Shown: positions 1-7,361 of the stretch, one piece after another | Layout of the letters: each line of letters starts with the position of its first letter | How positions within the stretch are numbered: position 1 is the first letter of the stretch | From: Helicobacteraceae bacterium | GTDB lineage: Bacteria; Campylobacterota; Campylobacteria; Campylobacterales; Sulfurimonadaceae | Assembly (NCBI GenBank): GCA_947497635.1 | Contig: CANMHZ010000018.1 | Coordinates: 1 to 12,094, forward strand | DNA: 12,094 nt | Direction: 5' to 3' | Made by a program: the position numbers and the translations under genes | Notes under the pieces: model-generated | Seen by the model: only the letters and a program-made list of their open reading frames with translations | The model's database searches: none | Told to the model about the DNA's origin: nothing

Positions 1-1388
1 GCATTTACCAAATATTTACTTCCATAGACAGGAAGTGGCTCTTTCATAAACATGAAAACGATCAGTTTAAGATAGTAATACGCTGCAATCGCAGAGTTCA
101 ATGCCATGATAAGAGCTAGTACTGTATAACCACCAGAAATTGCTGACCCAATCATGTACATTTTACCCCAAAAAAGTGCAAAAGGGGGAACTCCCGCTAG
201 TGAGAGCATAAACAATGCCATCACAACAGCAGCAACTGGCATTGTACGAATCAAGCCAGAAAATTTCTCATACGGATGGTCAGAACTTTGTCCTGCTATA
301 AGATCTTTTTGACGATTAACCCATAACATAGAAAAGGCACCAAGATTGGTAAAACTAAAAAGTGCCCAATACAAAAAGAGTCCTGTATTGGATTGAGTTG
401 AGCCAATCAAAATGGCTGCCATAACAAAACCTGCATGAGAGATTGAGCTGTATGCCAACATCCGCTTCACATCACTTTGTACCAACGCCCAAATATTAGA
501 TGCTGTCATTGTAACAACAACAACGACGTACAACACGACTTGAAGCCATACAACACCACTATGAACCAAGAATTCAAACAAGCGCATTGCAACAACAAAA
601 CCTGCGATTTTCGGTACGATAGACATGTATCCTGCAAGTGCCGCAGAGGAACCTTCATAGATATCAGGTGTCCATGTATGAAAAGGAACCATAGAGAGTT
701 TAAATCCGAATGCTGCCAATAAAAAGGTAACCCCAAGAAGAACATAACCGATATTTACATACTCGTCTTTTGCTAATGCAAGGGCAATTTGGTTGATCTC
801 AACAGAACCGGTAATTGCGTAAAGTATCATTGATCCAAATGCAAAAAATCCAGCTGCTAACGCACCCATAGTGAAGTATTTTATTGCCGCTTCAAACGAT
901 TTGGATCGGTTGTGCAATGCAATAAGAGTATAAAGGGCTAATGAAGCCATCTCTAGCCCGATAAAGACCATAATCAAATTATCCGTAGAAACCATAAACT
1001 GGAATCCTGCAATCATAAATAAGAAAAGGGCAAAATATTCTGGATAATTGTATTCATGGAACCGTTTGGAGGTCAATGCCAATGGGATAAAGAGCATTGA
1101 ACCCGCAACAATAATGACTTGCGCCAAAATAGCCAGCCCATCAATGAGCATTACATCAAACATCCCTAAAATAGTACCATTTCGAAGGAAAAGGGCTCCG
1201 AAATCGACAACTGAACCCAAATCTAGTAGTAAAAATAGTAAGCTAACCATGACATAAAGAGACTTATGAAGTCCCCCTTTGAACAAATCAATCGACAAAA
1301 TAACCAATGCCCCAATAATGGCAATCAACATAGGGGCGAGCGTCATAATATTAAGTGACGCTAAAGAAACAGTAACAGGCTCTAACAT
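1..1388 (-). CDS. nuoN: NADH-quinone oxidoreductase subunit N (complex I antiporter-like subunit), 3' end cut by window edge
   Basis: NuoN is one of the three antiporter-like membrane subunits of complex I and forms a proton channel in the inner membrane. I translated the frame by hand from the ATG at 1388; it stays open for 462 codons to the left edge, so only a short C-terminal end should be missing given a usual length near 480-500. The sequence is almost entirely hydrophobic helices. Residues matching the proton-path charges of the family are present: E146 in GLEMASLALYTL, K230 in GFKLSMVPFHTW, K260 in MSIVPKIAGF and K409 in FWGKMYM. The conserved stretch SDVKRMLAYSSISHAG is also present. 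The start overlaps the nuoM stop by one base (TAATG), with a GGAGGT ribosome binding site six bases upstream, indicating translational coupling. Identification is firm. Confidence 0.96.
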   Translation of the reverse strand, partial: MLEPVTVSLASLNIMTLAPMLIAIIGALVILSIDLFKGGLHKSLYVMVSLLFLLLDLGSVVDFGALFLRNGTILGMFDVMLIDGLAILAQVIIVAGSMLFIPLALTSKRFHEYNYPEYFALFLFMIAGFQFMVSTDNLIMVFIGLEMASLALYTLIALHNRSKSFEAAIKYFTMGALAAGFFAFGSMILYAITGSVEINQIALALAKDEYVNIGYVLLGVTFLLAAFGFKLSMVPFHTWTPDIYEGSSAALAGYMSIVPKIAGFVVAMRLFEFLVHSGVVWLQVVLYVVVVVTMTASNIWALVQSDVKRMLAYSSISHAGFVMAAILIGSTQSNTGLFLYWALFSFTNLGAFSMLWVNRQKDLIAGQSSDHPYEKFSGLIRTMPVAAVVMALFMLSLAGVPPFALFWGKMYMIGSAISGGYTVLALIMALNSAIAAYYYLKLIVFMFMKEPLPVYGSKYLVN

Positions 1389-2935
1389 TAGTGTACCTCC
1401 GAAACGGAATTCATCGTGCCCGTGTTGGCAAGATTTGGGATACGTTTTTTGGCTTCTGGTGTTTGTGCTTTGTCGTGCATTAGCTGAACAATCGCTTCAA
1501 CACTGTTATTAATTGGCTCTAACACTGGTTTTGGGTAAACACCCAACCAAATCGCAATAACAACAAGAGGAACCAATCCATAAAGTTCTGTTTTATTAAG
1601 ATCTTTAAGATTTTTGTTTTCTTCTTTCGTAACAGGACCAAAGAAAGCTTTTTTGTACGCGCTCAACATATAAATAGCCCCTACAATAATAGCTGTTCCC
1701 GCTACAAGCGTATACGAGTGTGACTGCTTGTAAAATCCAAGAAGACTTAAGAACTCACCAACGAAATTAATCGTCAATGGCATCCCGACTGAAGCCATCA
1801 TCATAATACCAAAGATAGTCGCATAACGTGGCATTACAGAAGCAAGCCCACCGAACTCCGACATCAGCTTCGTATGGCGGCGATCATAAATAACCCCAAC
1901 CAATAAGAACAATGCCCCTGAGACAACCCCGTGAGCAATCATCAAAAAGACAGAACCACTAATCCCCTCAACGTTAAGAGCGAACGTTCCGAGAATAATA
2001 ACTCCCATGTGTGAGATAGAACTGTATGCGACCACTTGTTTGATATCTTCTTGCGCGTAGGCAACCATCGCACCATAGATAATCATAATAATCGCCAATA
2101 TAGCAATCGGAAACATAAACGCTACCGTTGCATCTGGAAAAAGTGGCAATGAGAAACGGACAAACGCATACGTTCCCATTTTGAGCAAAATAGCTGCCAA
2201 AATAACCGAACCAATAGTAGGCGCTTGACCGTGTGCATAAGGAAGCCACGTATGAAAAGGGAACATCGGAACTTTGATCGCAAACCCTAGGAAGAAGGCA
2301 GCGAACAACCACATTTGGTAATTGACAGGTAAAATCAAACGGTACCATTCAAGAAGTGAGAAACTCCATTGACCAGTTGCTTGATAATAGAAATACGCCA
2401 TAAAGAGCATCCCTACTAACATCACTAACGACCCTGTAAAGGTATAGAGGAAAAATTTAACGGACGCATAAATACGAAGAGGTCCGCCCCATGCACCGAT
2501 GATATAAAGCATCGGAACCAAAGAAAGTTCCCAAAAAACATAAAAAACAATCGCATCCAATGCAGAGAAAACACCAATCATCGTCATCTCTAAAAAGAGC
2601 AACGTGATGATAAGATCTTTAACACGACGTGTTTCGGTCAGGGAGAGAATCCCTATTAAGGTGAAAAATGCCGATAGGACAATAATAAAGAGAGAAATAC
2701 CGTCAATTCCCACCATATAATTGATACCAAAGGCAGAAACAAGCGGTGCTATCTCCATAAATTGCATCCCCGATGTCATCGGATCATAAATATGCCACAA
2801 CCATAATGAAAGGAAAAACTCAATACCAGCAACGGTAATACCATACGCCTTTGCGCTGTCCTTATGTACCACAAATCCGAGCATTGCTGCCAACGCTGGG
2901 AAGAAAATCAAAATCGATAAAATATGTTCTTGCAT
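1388..2935 (-). CDS. nuoM: NADH-quinone oxidoreductase subunit M (complex I antiporter-like subunit)
   Basis: NuoM is the middle antiporter-like proton channel of the complex I membrane arm. I chose the ATG at 2935 (515 residues, close to the usual ~500). The frame is open further upstream to an ATG at 2998, but that would run through the end of nuoL, and the AAGGAG site at 2942-2947 is spaced correctly for 2935. The ATG at 2941 touches the ribosome binding site. Expected functional charges are present: E136 in FWELSLVPM, K221 in FAIKVPMFPFHTWLP, K252 in LLKMGTY, H309 in YSSISHMG, and E394 in NFVGEF in place of the terminal lysine, as is normal for NuoM. The residues after about 430 form a hydrophilic stretch, one more membrane helix (about 452-467) and a soluble tail. 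It lies 10 bases after nuoL and shares one base with nuoN. Confidence 0.97.
   Translation of the reverse strand: MQEHILSILIFFPALAAMLGFVVHKDSAKAYGITVAGIEFFLSLWLWHIYDPMTSGMQFMEIAPLVSAFGINYMVGIDGISLFIIVLSAFFTLIGILSLTETRRVKDLIITLLFLEMTMIGVFSALDAIVFYVFWELSLVPMLYIIGAWGGPLRIYASVKFFLYTFTGSLVMLVGMLFMAYFYYQATGQWSFSLLEWYRLILPVNYQMWLFAAFFLGFAIKVPMFPFHTWLPYAHGQAPTIGSVILAAILLKMGTYAFVRFSLPLFPDATVAFMFPIAILAIIMIIYGAMVAYAQEDIKQVVAYSSISHMGVIILGTFALNVEGISGSVFLMIAHGVVSGALFLLVGVIYDRRHTKLMSEFGGLASVMPRYATIFGIMMMASVGMPLTINFVGEFLSLLGFYKQSHSYTLVAGTAIIVGAIYMLSAYKKAFFGPVTKEENKNLKDLNKTELYGLVPLVVIAIWLGVYPKPVLEPINNSVEAIVQLMHDKAQTPEAKKRIPNLANTGTMNSVSEVH
1395..1400 (-). promoter_or_regulatory. ribosome binding site of nuoN
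   Basis: GGAGGT on the minus strand lies six bases before the ATG at 1388, inside the last codons of nuoM. It fixes the nuoN start at the TAATG overlap. Confidence 0.8.
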
Positions 2936-2941
2936 CAACAT

Positions 2942-2947
2942 CTCCTT
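2942..2947 (-). promoter_or_regulatory. ribosome binding site of nuoM, merged with the nuoL stop
   Basis: Minus-strand AAGGAG follows directly from the TAA stop of nuoL (reading TAAGGAG) and sits six bases before the ATG at 2935. This decides the nuoM start in favour of 2935 over the longer in-frame ATG at 2998. Confidence 0.85.
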
Positions 2948-4835
2948 ACATTGCCCGTAGGTTAACTGCGTTATAACCCGCAGTAAACGCCACAGCAAGT
3001 ACCAATAAAACCACTAAACCAATAACCATCCAACGCAACATGCTTGAGAGATTACCATTTTGCATCGTATGTGTTTTTTCACCCGTTTGATAAATAATAT
3101 TTGCAATTCCATCCACTGTAGCATCAACGATTTTGAGATCAATCTGTTTCCATGCTAATTTAGAGAGTTGTAAATACGGTTTTGAAAATACTTCATCATA
3201 AATTTTTGGGATGTAGTATTGATTATAAAGCAATTGATAGAAAAAGCCTGATTCGACTTTTTTATCCACTTTTACTGCTTTCGCATATTTTTTATAGGCG
3301 TAAGCAATCGCTAAGATAACAAACAGTTGCGTACCAATGGTCATAATCCAAAACGTCGTGTGGTTATGAATATGATATTGAACTGCGGGTAGAAGCTCTG
3401 TGACCATTAGATAATACGGAGTTTTGAAAACCATACCTGCAATGACCGCAAGAATTGCCAACGGTGCCATAGCGTACAACATAAAGGTATACGCTTCATG
3501 AGGGTGGATACCGTGTTCTAAGTGACGCTTGTCTCCATGGAATATCAATGCAATAAGACGGAAGGAATAAAAGGCTGTCATACCTGCTGTCAATAATAAT
3601 ACCGTATAGAGAATATAGTGTTGTTCAACAAATGCTACTTCTAAGATAAGATCTTTCGAGAAGAACCCAGCCAATGGATAAATACCTGCTAACGCAACGG
3701 ATGCCAATGTCATTAAAATCCATGTCCATTTCATCGACGTTTTCAATCCACCCATTTTGAAGGGATCGAGTTCATCGTGCATGGCGTGCATAACATTACC
3801 TGCACCGAGGAATAGAAGCGCTTTGAAAAATGCGTGTGCCATAAGGTGAAACAATGCTACCCAATAGGCCCCAAGTCCTGCTGCCACAAACATATAACCA
3901 AGTTGAGACAGGGTTGAATAGGCAATAATACGTTTCATATCACGATTGACCAATGCCATTGTTGCCGCAAACATGGCGACAAATGCACCCAATGATGCAA
4001 TGGCATTACCCACATCAGGGATTTCGCTATAGATTGGATTGGCACGAACAACAAGATAAACCCCTGCTGTAACCATTGTCGCAGCGTGAATCAATGCCGA
4101 AACAGGAGTAGGTCCCTCCATCGCATCGGCAAGCCATGTGTGAAGAGGAAACTGTGCCGATTTACCCATCGCACCGATAAAGAGGAAAATACCAATCCAT
4201 GTAATGACAGGCATTGGGAGCGCTGAGATATTAGCAAATACCACATCGTATTGCAATGAACCGAGATTCCAATACATCATAAAGATACCGATCAACATCG
4301 CTAAATCGGCAATACGGTTCATTATAAACGCTTCATTGGCAGCCCATGTCGCTGATTCTTTGTGATACCAGAAACCAATAAGGAGCCATGAACATAGACC
4401 AACCCCTTCCCATCCGATAAAGAGACCCAAGAAGTTGTCACTCATAACGAGTACCATCATTGAGAATACGAATGCAGAGAGGTAAGAGAAAAAGCGGTTA
4501 AATCCTTTGTCGTGAGACATATATCCGATGGAGTAGATATGAACCACTGTAGAAACCGTGGTAACAACCATCATCATCGTGACACTTACTTGATCGACCA
4601 CAAAACCGAAGGGGATATATAAATCGCCCGTCGCTATCCATGTCATCATCTCAACATGGACAGTATGCCCTGCCATCACGTAAGTGAGCAAGATCAGACT
4701 GCTGATAAATGAGGTCAAAAGAAGCCCAGATGCGAGAACACCCGTAAAATAGGTTTTCTTTGATGCCCCAAAAAGTGCTGCGATCAATGAACCTATCAAC
4801 GGAGAAAAAAGTGCCGTGTATAAATAAATTTCCAT
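2946..4835 (-). CDS. nuoL: NADH-quinone oxidoreductase subunit L (distal antiporter-like subunit)
   Basis: NuoL is the distal proton channel of complex I, at the far end of the membrane arm. At 629 residues it has the normal length for the family. Key proton-path residues are in place: E143 in GWEGVGLCSWLLIGFWY, K225 in GAMGKSAQFPLHTWLADAM, H250 in GPTPVSALIHAATMV, H330, H334 and K338 in LFHLMAHAFFKALLFL, and K394/D395 in GFFSKDLIL. After the antiporter core, residues about 535-590 hold the amphipathic segment expected to form the long lateral helix along NuoM and NuoN. A final membrane helix follows (about 603-618). The start is six bases after the nuoK stop; AGGA repeats in the nuoK end serve as ribosome binding site. 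I see no truncation or frameshift. Confidence 0.97.
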   Translation of the reverse strand: MEIYLYTALFSPLIGSLIAALFGASKKTYFTGVLASGLLLTSFISSLILLTYVMAGHTVHVEMMTWIATGDLYIPFGFVVDQVSVTMMMVVTTVSTVVHIYSIGYMSHDKGFNRFFSYLSAFVFSMMVLVMSDNFLGLFIGWEGVGLCSWLLIGFWYHKESATWAANEAFIMNRIADLAMLIGIFMMYWNLGSLQYDVVFANISALPMPVITWIGIFLFIGAMGKSAQFPLHTWLADAMEGPTPVSALIHAATMVTAGVYLVVRANPIYSEIPDVGNAIASLGAFVAMFAATMALVNRDMKRIIAYSTLSQLGYMFVAAGLGAYWVALFHLMAHAFFKALLFLGAGNVMHAMHDELDPFKMGGLKTSMKWTWILMTLASVALAGIYPLAGFFSKDLILEVAFVEQHYILYTVLLLTAGMTAFYSFRLIALIFHGDKRHLEHGIHPHEAYTFMLYAMAPLAILAVIAGMVFKTPYYLMVTELLPAVQYHIHNHTTFWIMTIGTQLFVILAIAYAYKKYAKAVKVDKKVESGFFYQLLYNQYYIPKIYDEVFSKPYLQLSKLAWKQIDLKIVDATVDGIANIIYQTGEKTHTMQNGNLSSMLRWMVIGLVVLLVLAVAFTAGYNAVNLRAM

Positions 4836-4841
4836 GTGGTC

Positions 4842-5147
4842 CTATCCTCTCATCGATGTCATTTGATCAAGATCAATTTTGCCTGTACGTTTGTACCAAA
4901 CAATAAGGAGACCTAATCCTACTGCAACTTCCGATGCTGCAATGGCAATAATAAAGAATGCAAACATTTGCCCTGTATAATCACCACGGTAATGGGAAAT
5001 AGCTGCCATACCGACGTTGACAGCATTCAGTAAAATTTCGGTTGCAAAAAAGAGCATTAACAAGTTTTTACGGCGCATAACCCCTATTAAACCGATTGCG
5101 AATAGGAGCGTCGAAAGTACCAAATAATGGTTCAGTGTCAATTCCAT
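4842..5147 (-). CDS. nuoK: NADH-quinone oxidoreductase subunit K
   Basis: NuoK is a small membrane subunit of complex I with three helices (about 5-25, 29-50 and 60-84), carrying two buried glutamates essential for coupling. The protein is 101 residues, matching the family (100 in E. coli). Glutamates occur at E37 in FFATEILLNAVN and E73 in IAASEVAVGLGL, the positions of E36 and E72 of the E. coli protein. The start codon overlaps the nuoJ stop by one base (TAATG), and a G-rich AGGGGGG element lies about six bases before the ATG, so it should be translated by coupling to nuoJ. The stop is TAG. Nothing unusual. Confidence 0.97.
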   Translation of the reverse strand: MELTLNHYLVLSTLLFAIGLIGVMRRKNLLMLFFATEILLNAVNVGMAAISHYRGDYTGQMFAFFIIAIAASEVAVGLGLLIVWYKRTGKIDLDQMTSMRG

Positions 5148-5731
5148 TAGTGACCCCCCTCTTCTGGTGTATGGTGAGATGACGCGTGCATCAAAGCTAT
5201 CTCTTCATCTGCCATCAGCGTCAATGATTTATCCATCTTCTTACCTGCCAAAACAATCCCTGAAATCATCGCAACAAGCAACATAACCGCTGCAACCTCA
5301 AAGGGGACAAGATACTTCGTAAATAAAACCATTCCGATTGCTTGTGAATTTCCAACACTTACGTCAATAGGATAATGGGCATTTAAGTCCGTTGTAACGA
5401 TAGGGGCAAGGACAATAAGGACGATCAAAACTGCTGCCAATCCTCCAAGGACAACGACGAAACGGGGATTATTACGTTTTTCTACTACGTCACGTGTTGT
5501 GTCAAAAAACATCATCCCGAATGCGTACAATGACATAACCGCACCCGTATAAACAATAATCTGGATAGCACCCAAAAAGTCGGCACCCAAAATAAAGAAA
5601 AATGCTGAGATAAAAATCATCCCTGCCGCCATTGCGGTCAGTGCATACAGTGCCTGTTGCGTCATCACGGTAATAGTAAACATCACAATCGTGAGTGCCG
5701 CAAACAGATAAAAAGCGACTACTTCAAACAT
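5147..5731 (-). CDS. nuoJ: NADH-quinone oxidoreductase subunit J
   Basis: NuoJ is a five-helix membrane subunit of complex I lying between NuoH and NuoK. Its third helix is known to change shape near the quinone-coupling region. The 194 residues are near the family length. The most conserved stretch, GAIQIIVYTGAVMSLYAFGM (about residues 54-73), is recognisable and carries the expected tyrosine at Y61 and the YxGAVM motif. Four further hydrophobic segments surround it: about 3-22, 28-49, 91-112 and 140-163. The C-terminus after about 165 is hydrophilic and ends in a short histidine-containing tail (H182, H186, H187, H194). A strong AAGGAGGAG site precedes the ATG. The stop overlaps the nuoK start by one base. 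Confidence 0.95.
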   Translation of the reverse strand: MFEVVAFYLFAALTIVMFTITVMTQQALYALTAMAAGMIFISAFFFILGADFLGAIQIIVYTGAVMSLYAFGMMFFDTTRDVVEKRNNPRFVVVLGGLAAVLIVLIVLAPIVTTDLNAHYPIDVSVGNSQAIGMVLFTKYLVPFEVAAVMLLVAMISGIVLAGKKMDKSLTLMADEEIALMHASSHHTPEEGGH

Positions 5732-5736
5732 ATTTT

Positions 5737-5746
5737 CTCCTCCTTA
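5737..5746 (-). promoter_or_regulatory. ribosome binding site of nuoJ, merged with the nuoI stop
   Basis: Minus-strand TAAGGAGGAG starts with the TAA stop of nuoI and ends five bases before the nuoJ ATG at 5731. It is one of the strongest ribosome binding sites in the window and implies that ribosomes finishing nuoI can restart on nuoJ. Confidence 0.85.
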
Positions 5747-6358
5747 ATACGCGAGAGGCGTTTTCGTAACGCTCTCATTTGGGGTAATGGCACCAAAACC
5801 TGGGAACTCTGCTTGTTGCCCTGATGTTAACCAATCAAGCGGTGTCAACATATCGTCTTTGATAACAAAATGAGCCCGTTGCTCCGAACCATTTTCATAC
5901 CGTTGCCCGTGAACTATCGCTAGTTCTGGACACACTTCAGCACAGTATCCACAAAAAATACAACGACCAAGATTGATACTGTATTCCGTAACTTCTTTGC
6001 GGCTGTTCTCATCAATTTTTGTATCCATTCGAATACAATCGGAGATACAAATTTTTTCACACAATCCGCACCCGATACAACGCTCATAGCCTGACTCCCA
6101 TAAACGCAATAGTTTATGAACGGCACGGTAACGTGGCCCGATTGGGAGTTTTTCTTTCGGGTATTGCACCGTATGAATATCAAATTTGATCATCTCACGC
6201 ATGACTACCCATAAACCAACAAAAAGTTCCCCTTTGAAGGTTCTCTTCACAACTTGCTTAAACTTATCCCAACTCGTTGTTGGATAAGTCTCGATGTCAA
6301 CGTAAAAATACGGACTTTGCTCACTTACATTACGATCATTCAATGGTTCACTATGCAT
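5744..6358 (-). CDS. nuoI: NADH-quinone oxidoreductase subunit I (2x[4Fe-4S] ferredoxin-like)
   Basis: NuoI carries clusters N6a and N6b and relays electrons from NuoG towards N2 in NuoB at the foot of the peripheral arm. The 204-residue protein has two complete ferredoxin motifs: C94-x2-C97-x2-C100-x3-C104 and C133-x2-C136-x2-C139-x3-C143, the last followed by P144. The N-terminal part has a short hydrophobic, membrane-facing helix (about 45-58), followed by basic residues before GPRYRAVHKLLR, as usual for the family. Another cysteine, C108, lies close to the first motif where the usual second-cluster proline would be. The start at 6358 is chosen over the ATG at 6362, which reads into a stop after three codons; TAAGGAGGG lies five bases upstream. 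Confidence 0.97.
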   Translation of the reverse strand: MHSEPLNDRNVSEQSPYFYVDIETYPTTSWDKFKQVVKRTFKGELFVGLWVVMREMIKFDIHTVQYPKEKLPIGPRYRAVHKLLRLWESGYERCIGCGLCEKICISDCIRMDTKIDENSRKEVTEYSINLGRCIFCGYCAEVCPELAIVHGQRYENGSEQRAHFVIKDDMLTPLDWLTSGQQAEFPGFGAITPNESVTKTPLAY

Positions 6359-6362
6359 ACAT

Positions 6363-6371
6363 CCCTCCTTA
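6363..6371 (-). promoter_or_regulatory. ribosome binding site of nuoI, merged with the nuoH stop
   Basis: Minus-strand TAAGGAGGG combines the TAA stop of nuoH with a strong ribosome binding site, spaced for the ATG at 6358. Confidence 0.85.
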
Positions 6372-7358
6372 GAACATCATCACAAGACCGGTGATCACAA
6401 TATTGACCACGGCTAGAGGCATCAACACTTTCCAACATAACCACATCAATTGGTCAGGTCGTACATCAGGCCAAGCGGCACGTGTCCAGAGGAAAAAGAA
6501 GAAGAAAAATGAAACTTTGAGAAGCAGTTGAAACGCCCCTGCAATCGATCCATCACCAAAACCGCCTAAGAAAATAATAGCGATTACAAACGAGATAAAG
6601 AACATATTGGCATATTCACCGATGAAAAAAAGTCCCCATCGCATACCCGAATATTCTGTACCAAATCCATCAATAATTTCGTGATCATTTGCAATTAAGT
6701 GAAAAGGGGTACGTCCTGTCTCAGCAAATGCAGCAATCCAAAAAAGAATAAAGGCAACAGGCTGTGACCATACGATCCAGTTTCCAATTCCACCTGCTTG
6801 GTAGTTGTTAATGTCAATGAGAGACAATGACCCTACCATCATCAAAGGCGCAAGTAAAGAGAGACCACTGATTACTTCATAAGAGATAAATACTGCTGCA
6901 CTTCGCGCTGCCGAGATCAACGAAAATTTATTCGCCGATGCCATACCACCTAAAAGCGGTCCATAAAGACCAATTGCCATTATCCCCAACACATAGAGGA
7001 TACCAACGTTAATATCAGCGACAATCGGGTGAACTTTGTATCCAAATGCTGTAAACTCAGGCCAAAATGGGATAGCTGCTGCTGCCATAAATGCCGTTGC
7101 CGCCGTAATAACAGGAGCAATTTTAAAGATAGGCTTCACAACATTTTGAGGGATAATGTCCTCTTTTGTAAAAAGTTTGATCCCATCCGCCGCTACTTGG
7201 AGCAATCCAAAAGGTCCTACGTGCATCGGTCCTAAACGACGTTGCATAAACGCCAATACTTTACGCTCAAAATAGGTACCTAACCCAGCAAGCGCCGAGA
7301 ACACCAATAAGATGACAACGATTTTTGCAATCGTTTCGATGATAAATGCCATATCCAT
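6369..7358 (-). CDS. nuoH: NADH-quinone oxidoreductase subunit H (quinone-site membrane subunit)
   Basis: NuoH (ND1) joins the peripheral and membrane arms and lines the quinone chamber. The 329 residues contain about eight hydrophobic segments. Recognisable family motifs are YFERKVLAFMQRRLGP (29-44), the segment ADGIKLFTKEDIIP (57-70), the acidic E161 in SYEVISG, AETGRTPFHL (212-221), TEYSGMRWGLFFIGEYA (234-250) and RPDQLMWLCWK (300-310). The loop at 219-230, normally PFDLPEAEAEL or similar, reads FHLIANDHEIID here: the usual aspartate is H220 and the PE pair is I222/A223. Residues 284-289 are six phenylalanines in a row. The first ATG (7358) is used; it is three bases after the upstream nuoG stop with a modest AAAGG site. 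A second ATG two codons on is possible but less likely. Confidence 0.96.
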   Translation of the reverse strand: MDMAFIIETIAKIVVILLVFSALAGLGTYFERKVLAFMQRRLGPMHVGPFGLLQVAADGIKLFTKEDIIPQNVVKPIFKIAPVITAATAFMAAAAIPFWPEFTAFGYKVHPIVADINVGILYVLGIMAIGLYGPLLGGMASANKFSLISAARSAAVFISYEVISGLSLLAPLMMVGSLSLIDINNYQAGGIGNWIVWSQPVAFILFWIAAFAETGRTPFHLIANDHEIIDGFGTEYSGMRWGLFFIGEYANMFFISFVIAIIFLGGFGDGSIAGAFQLLLKVSFFFFFFLWTRAAWPDVRPDQLMWLCWKVLMPLAVVNIVITGLVMMF

Positions 7359-7361
7359 GCT

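Noticed and set aside
1974..2348. 124-residue minus-strand frame inside nuoM
   Set aside because: Out-of-frame shadow of a highly conserved part of nuoM (the K221-H309 region); no independent start signal or family resemblance.
2936..2998. Longer in-frame nuoM start at 2998 overlapping nuoL
   Set aside because: The extension is a shadow of the nuoL C-terminus, has no ribosome binding site of its own, and adds a basic, non-NuoM N-terminus. The AAGGAG at 2942-2947 fits the ATG at 2935.
3500..3540. Histidine-rich loop in NuoL (H433, H438, H441, H444, H446) as a possible metal site
   Set aside because: A FHG...R..H.HE type sequence after this helix is common in the NuoL family, so it is ordinary.
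5150..5188. Short histidine-containing tail of NuoJ (H182, H186, H187, H194) as a metal-binding extension
   Set aside because: Only four histidines in a short disordered-looking tail; NuoJ C-termini vary freely, and there is no spacing that clearly indicates a metal site.
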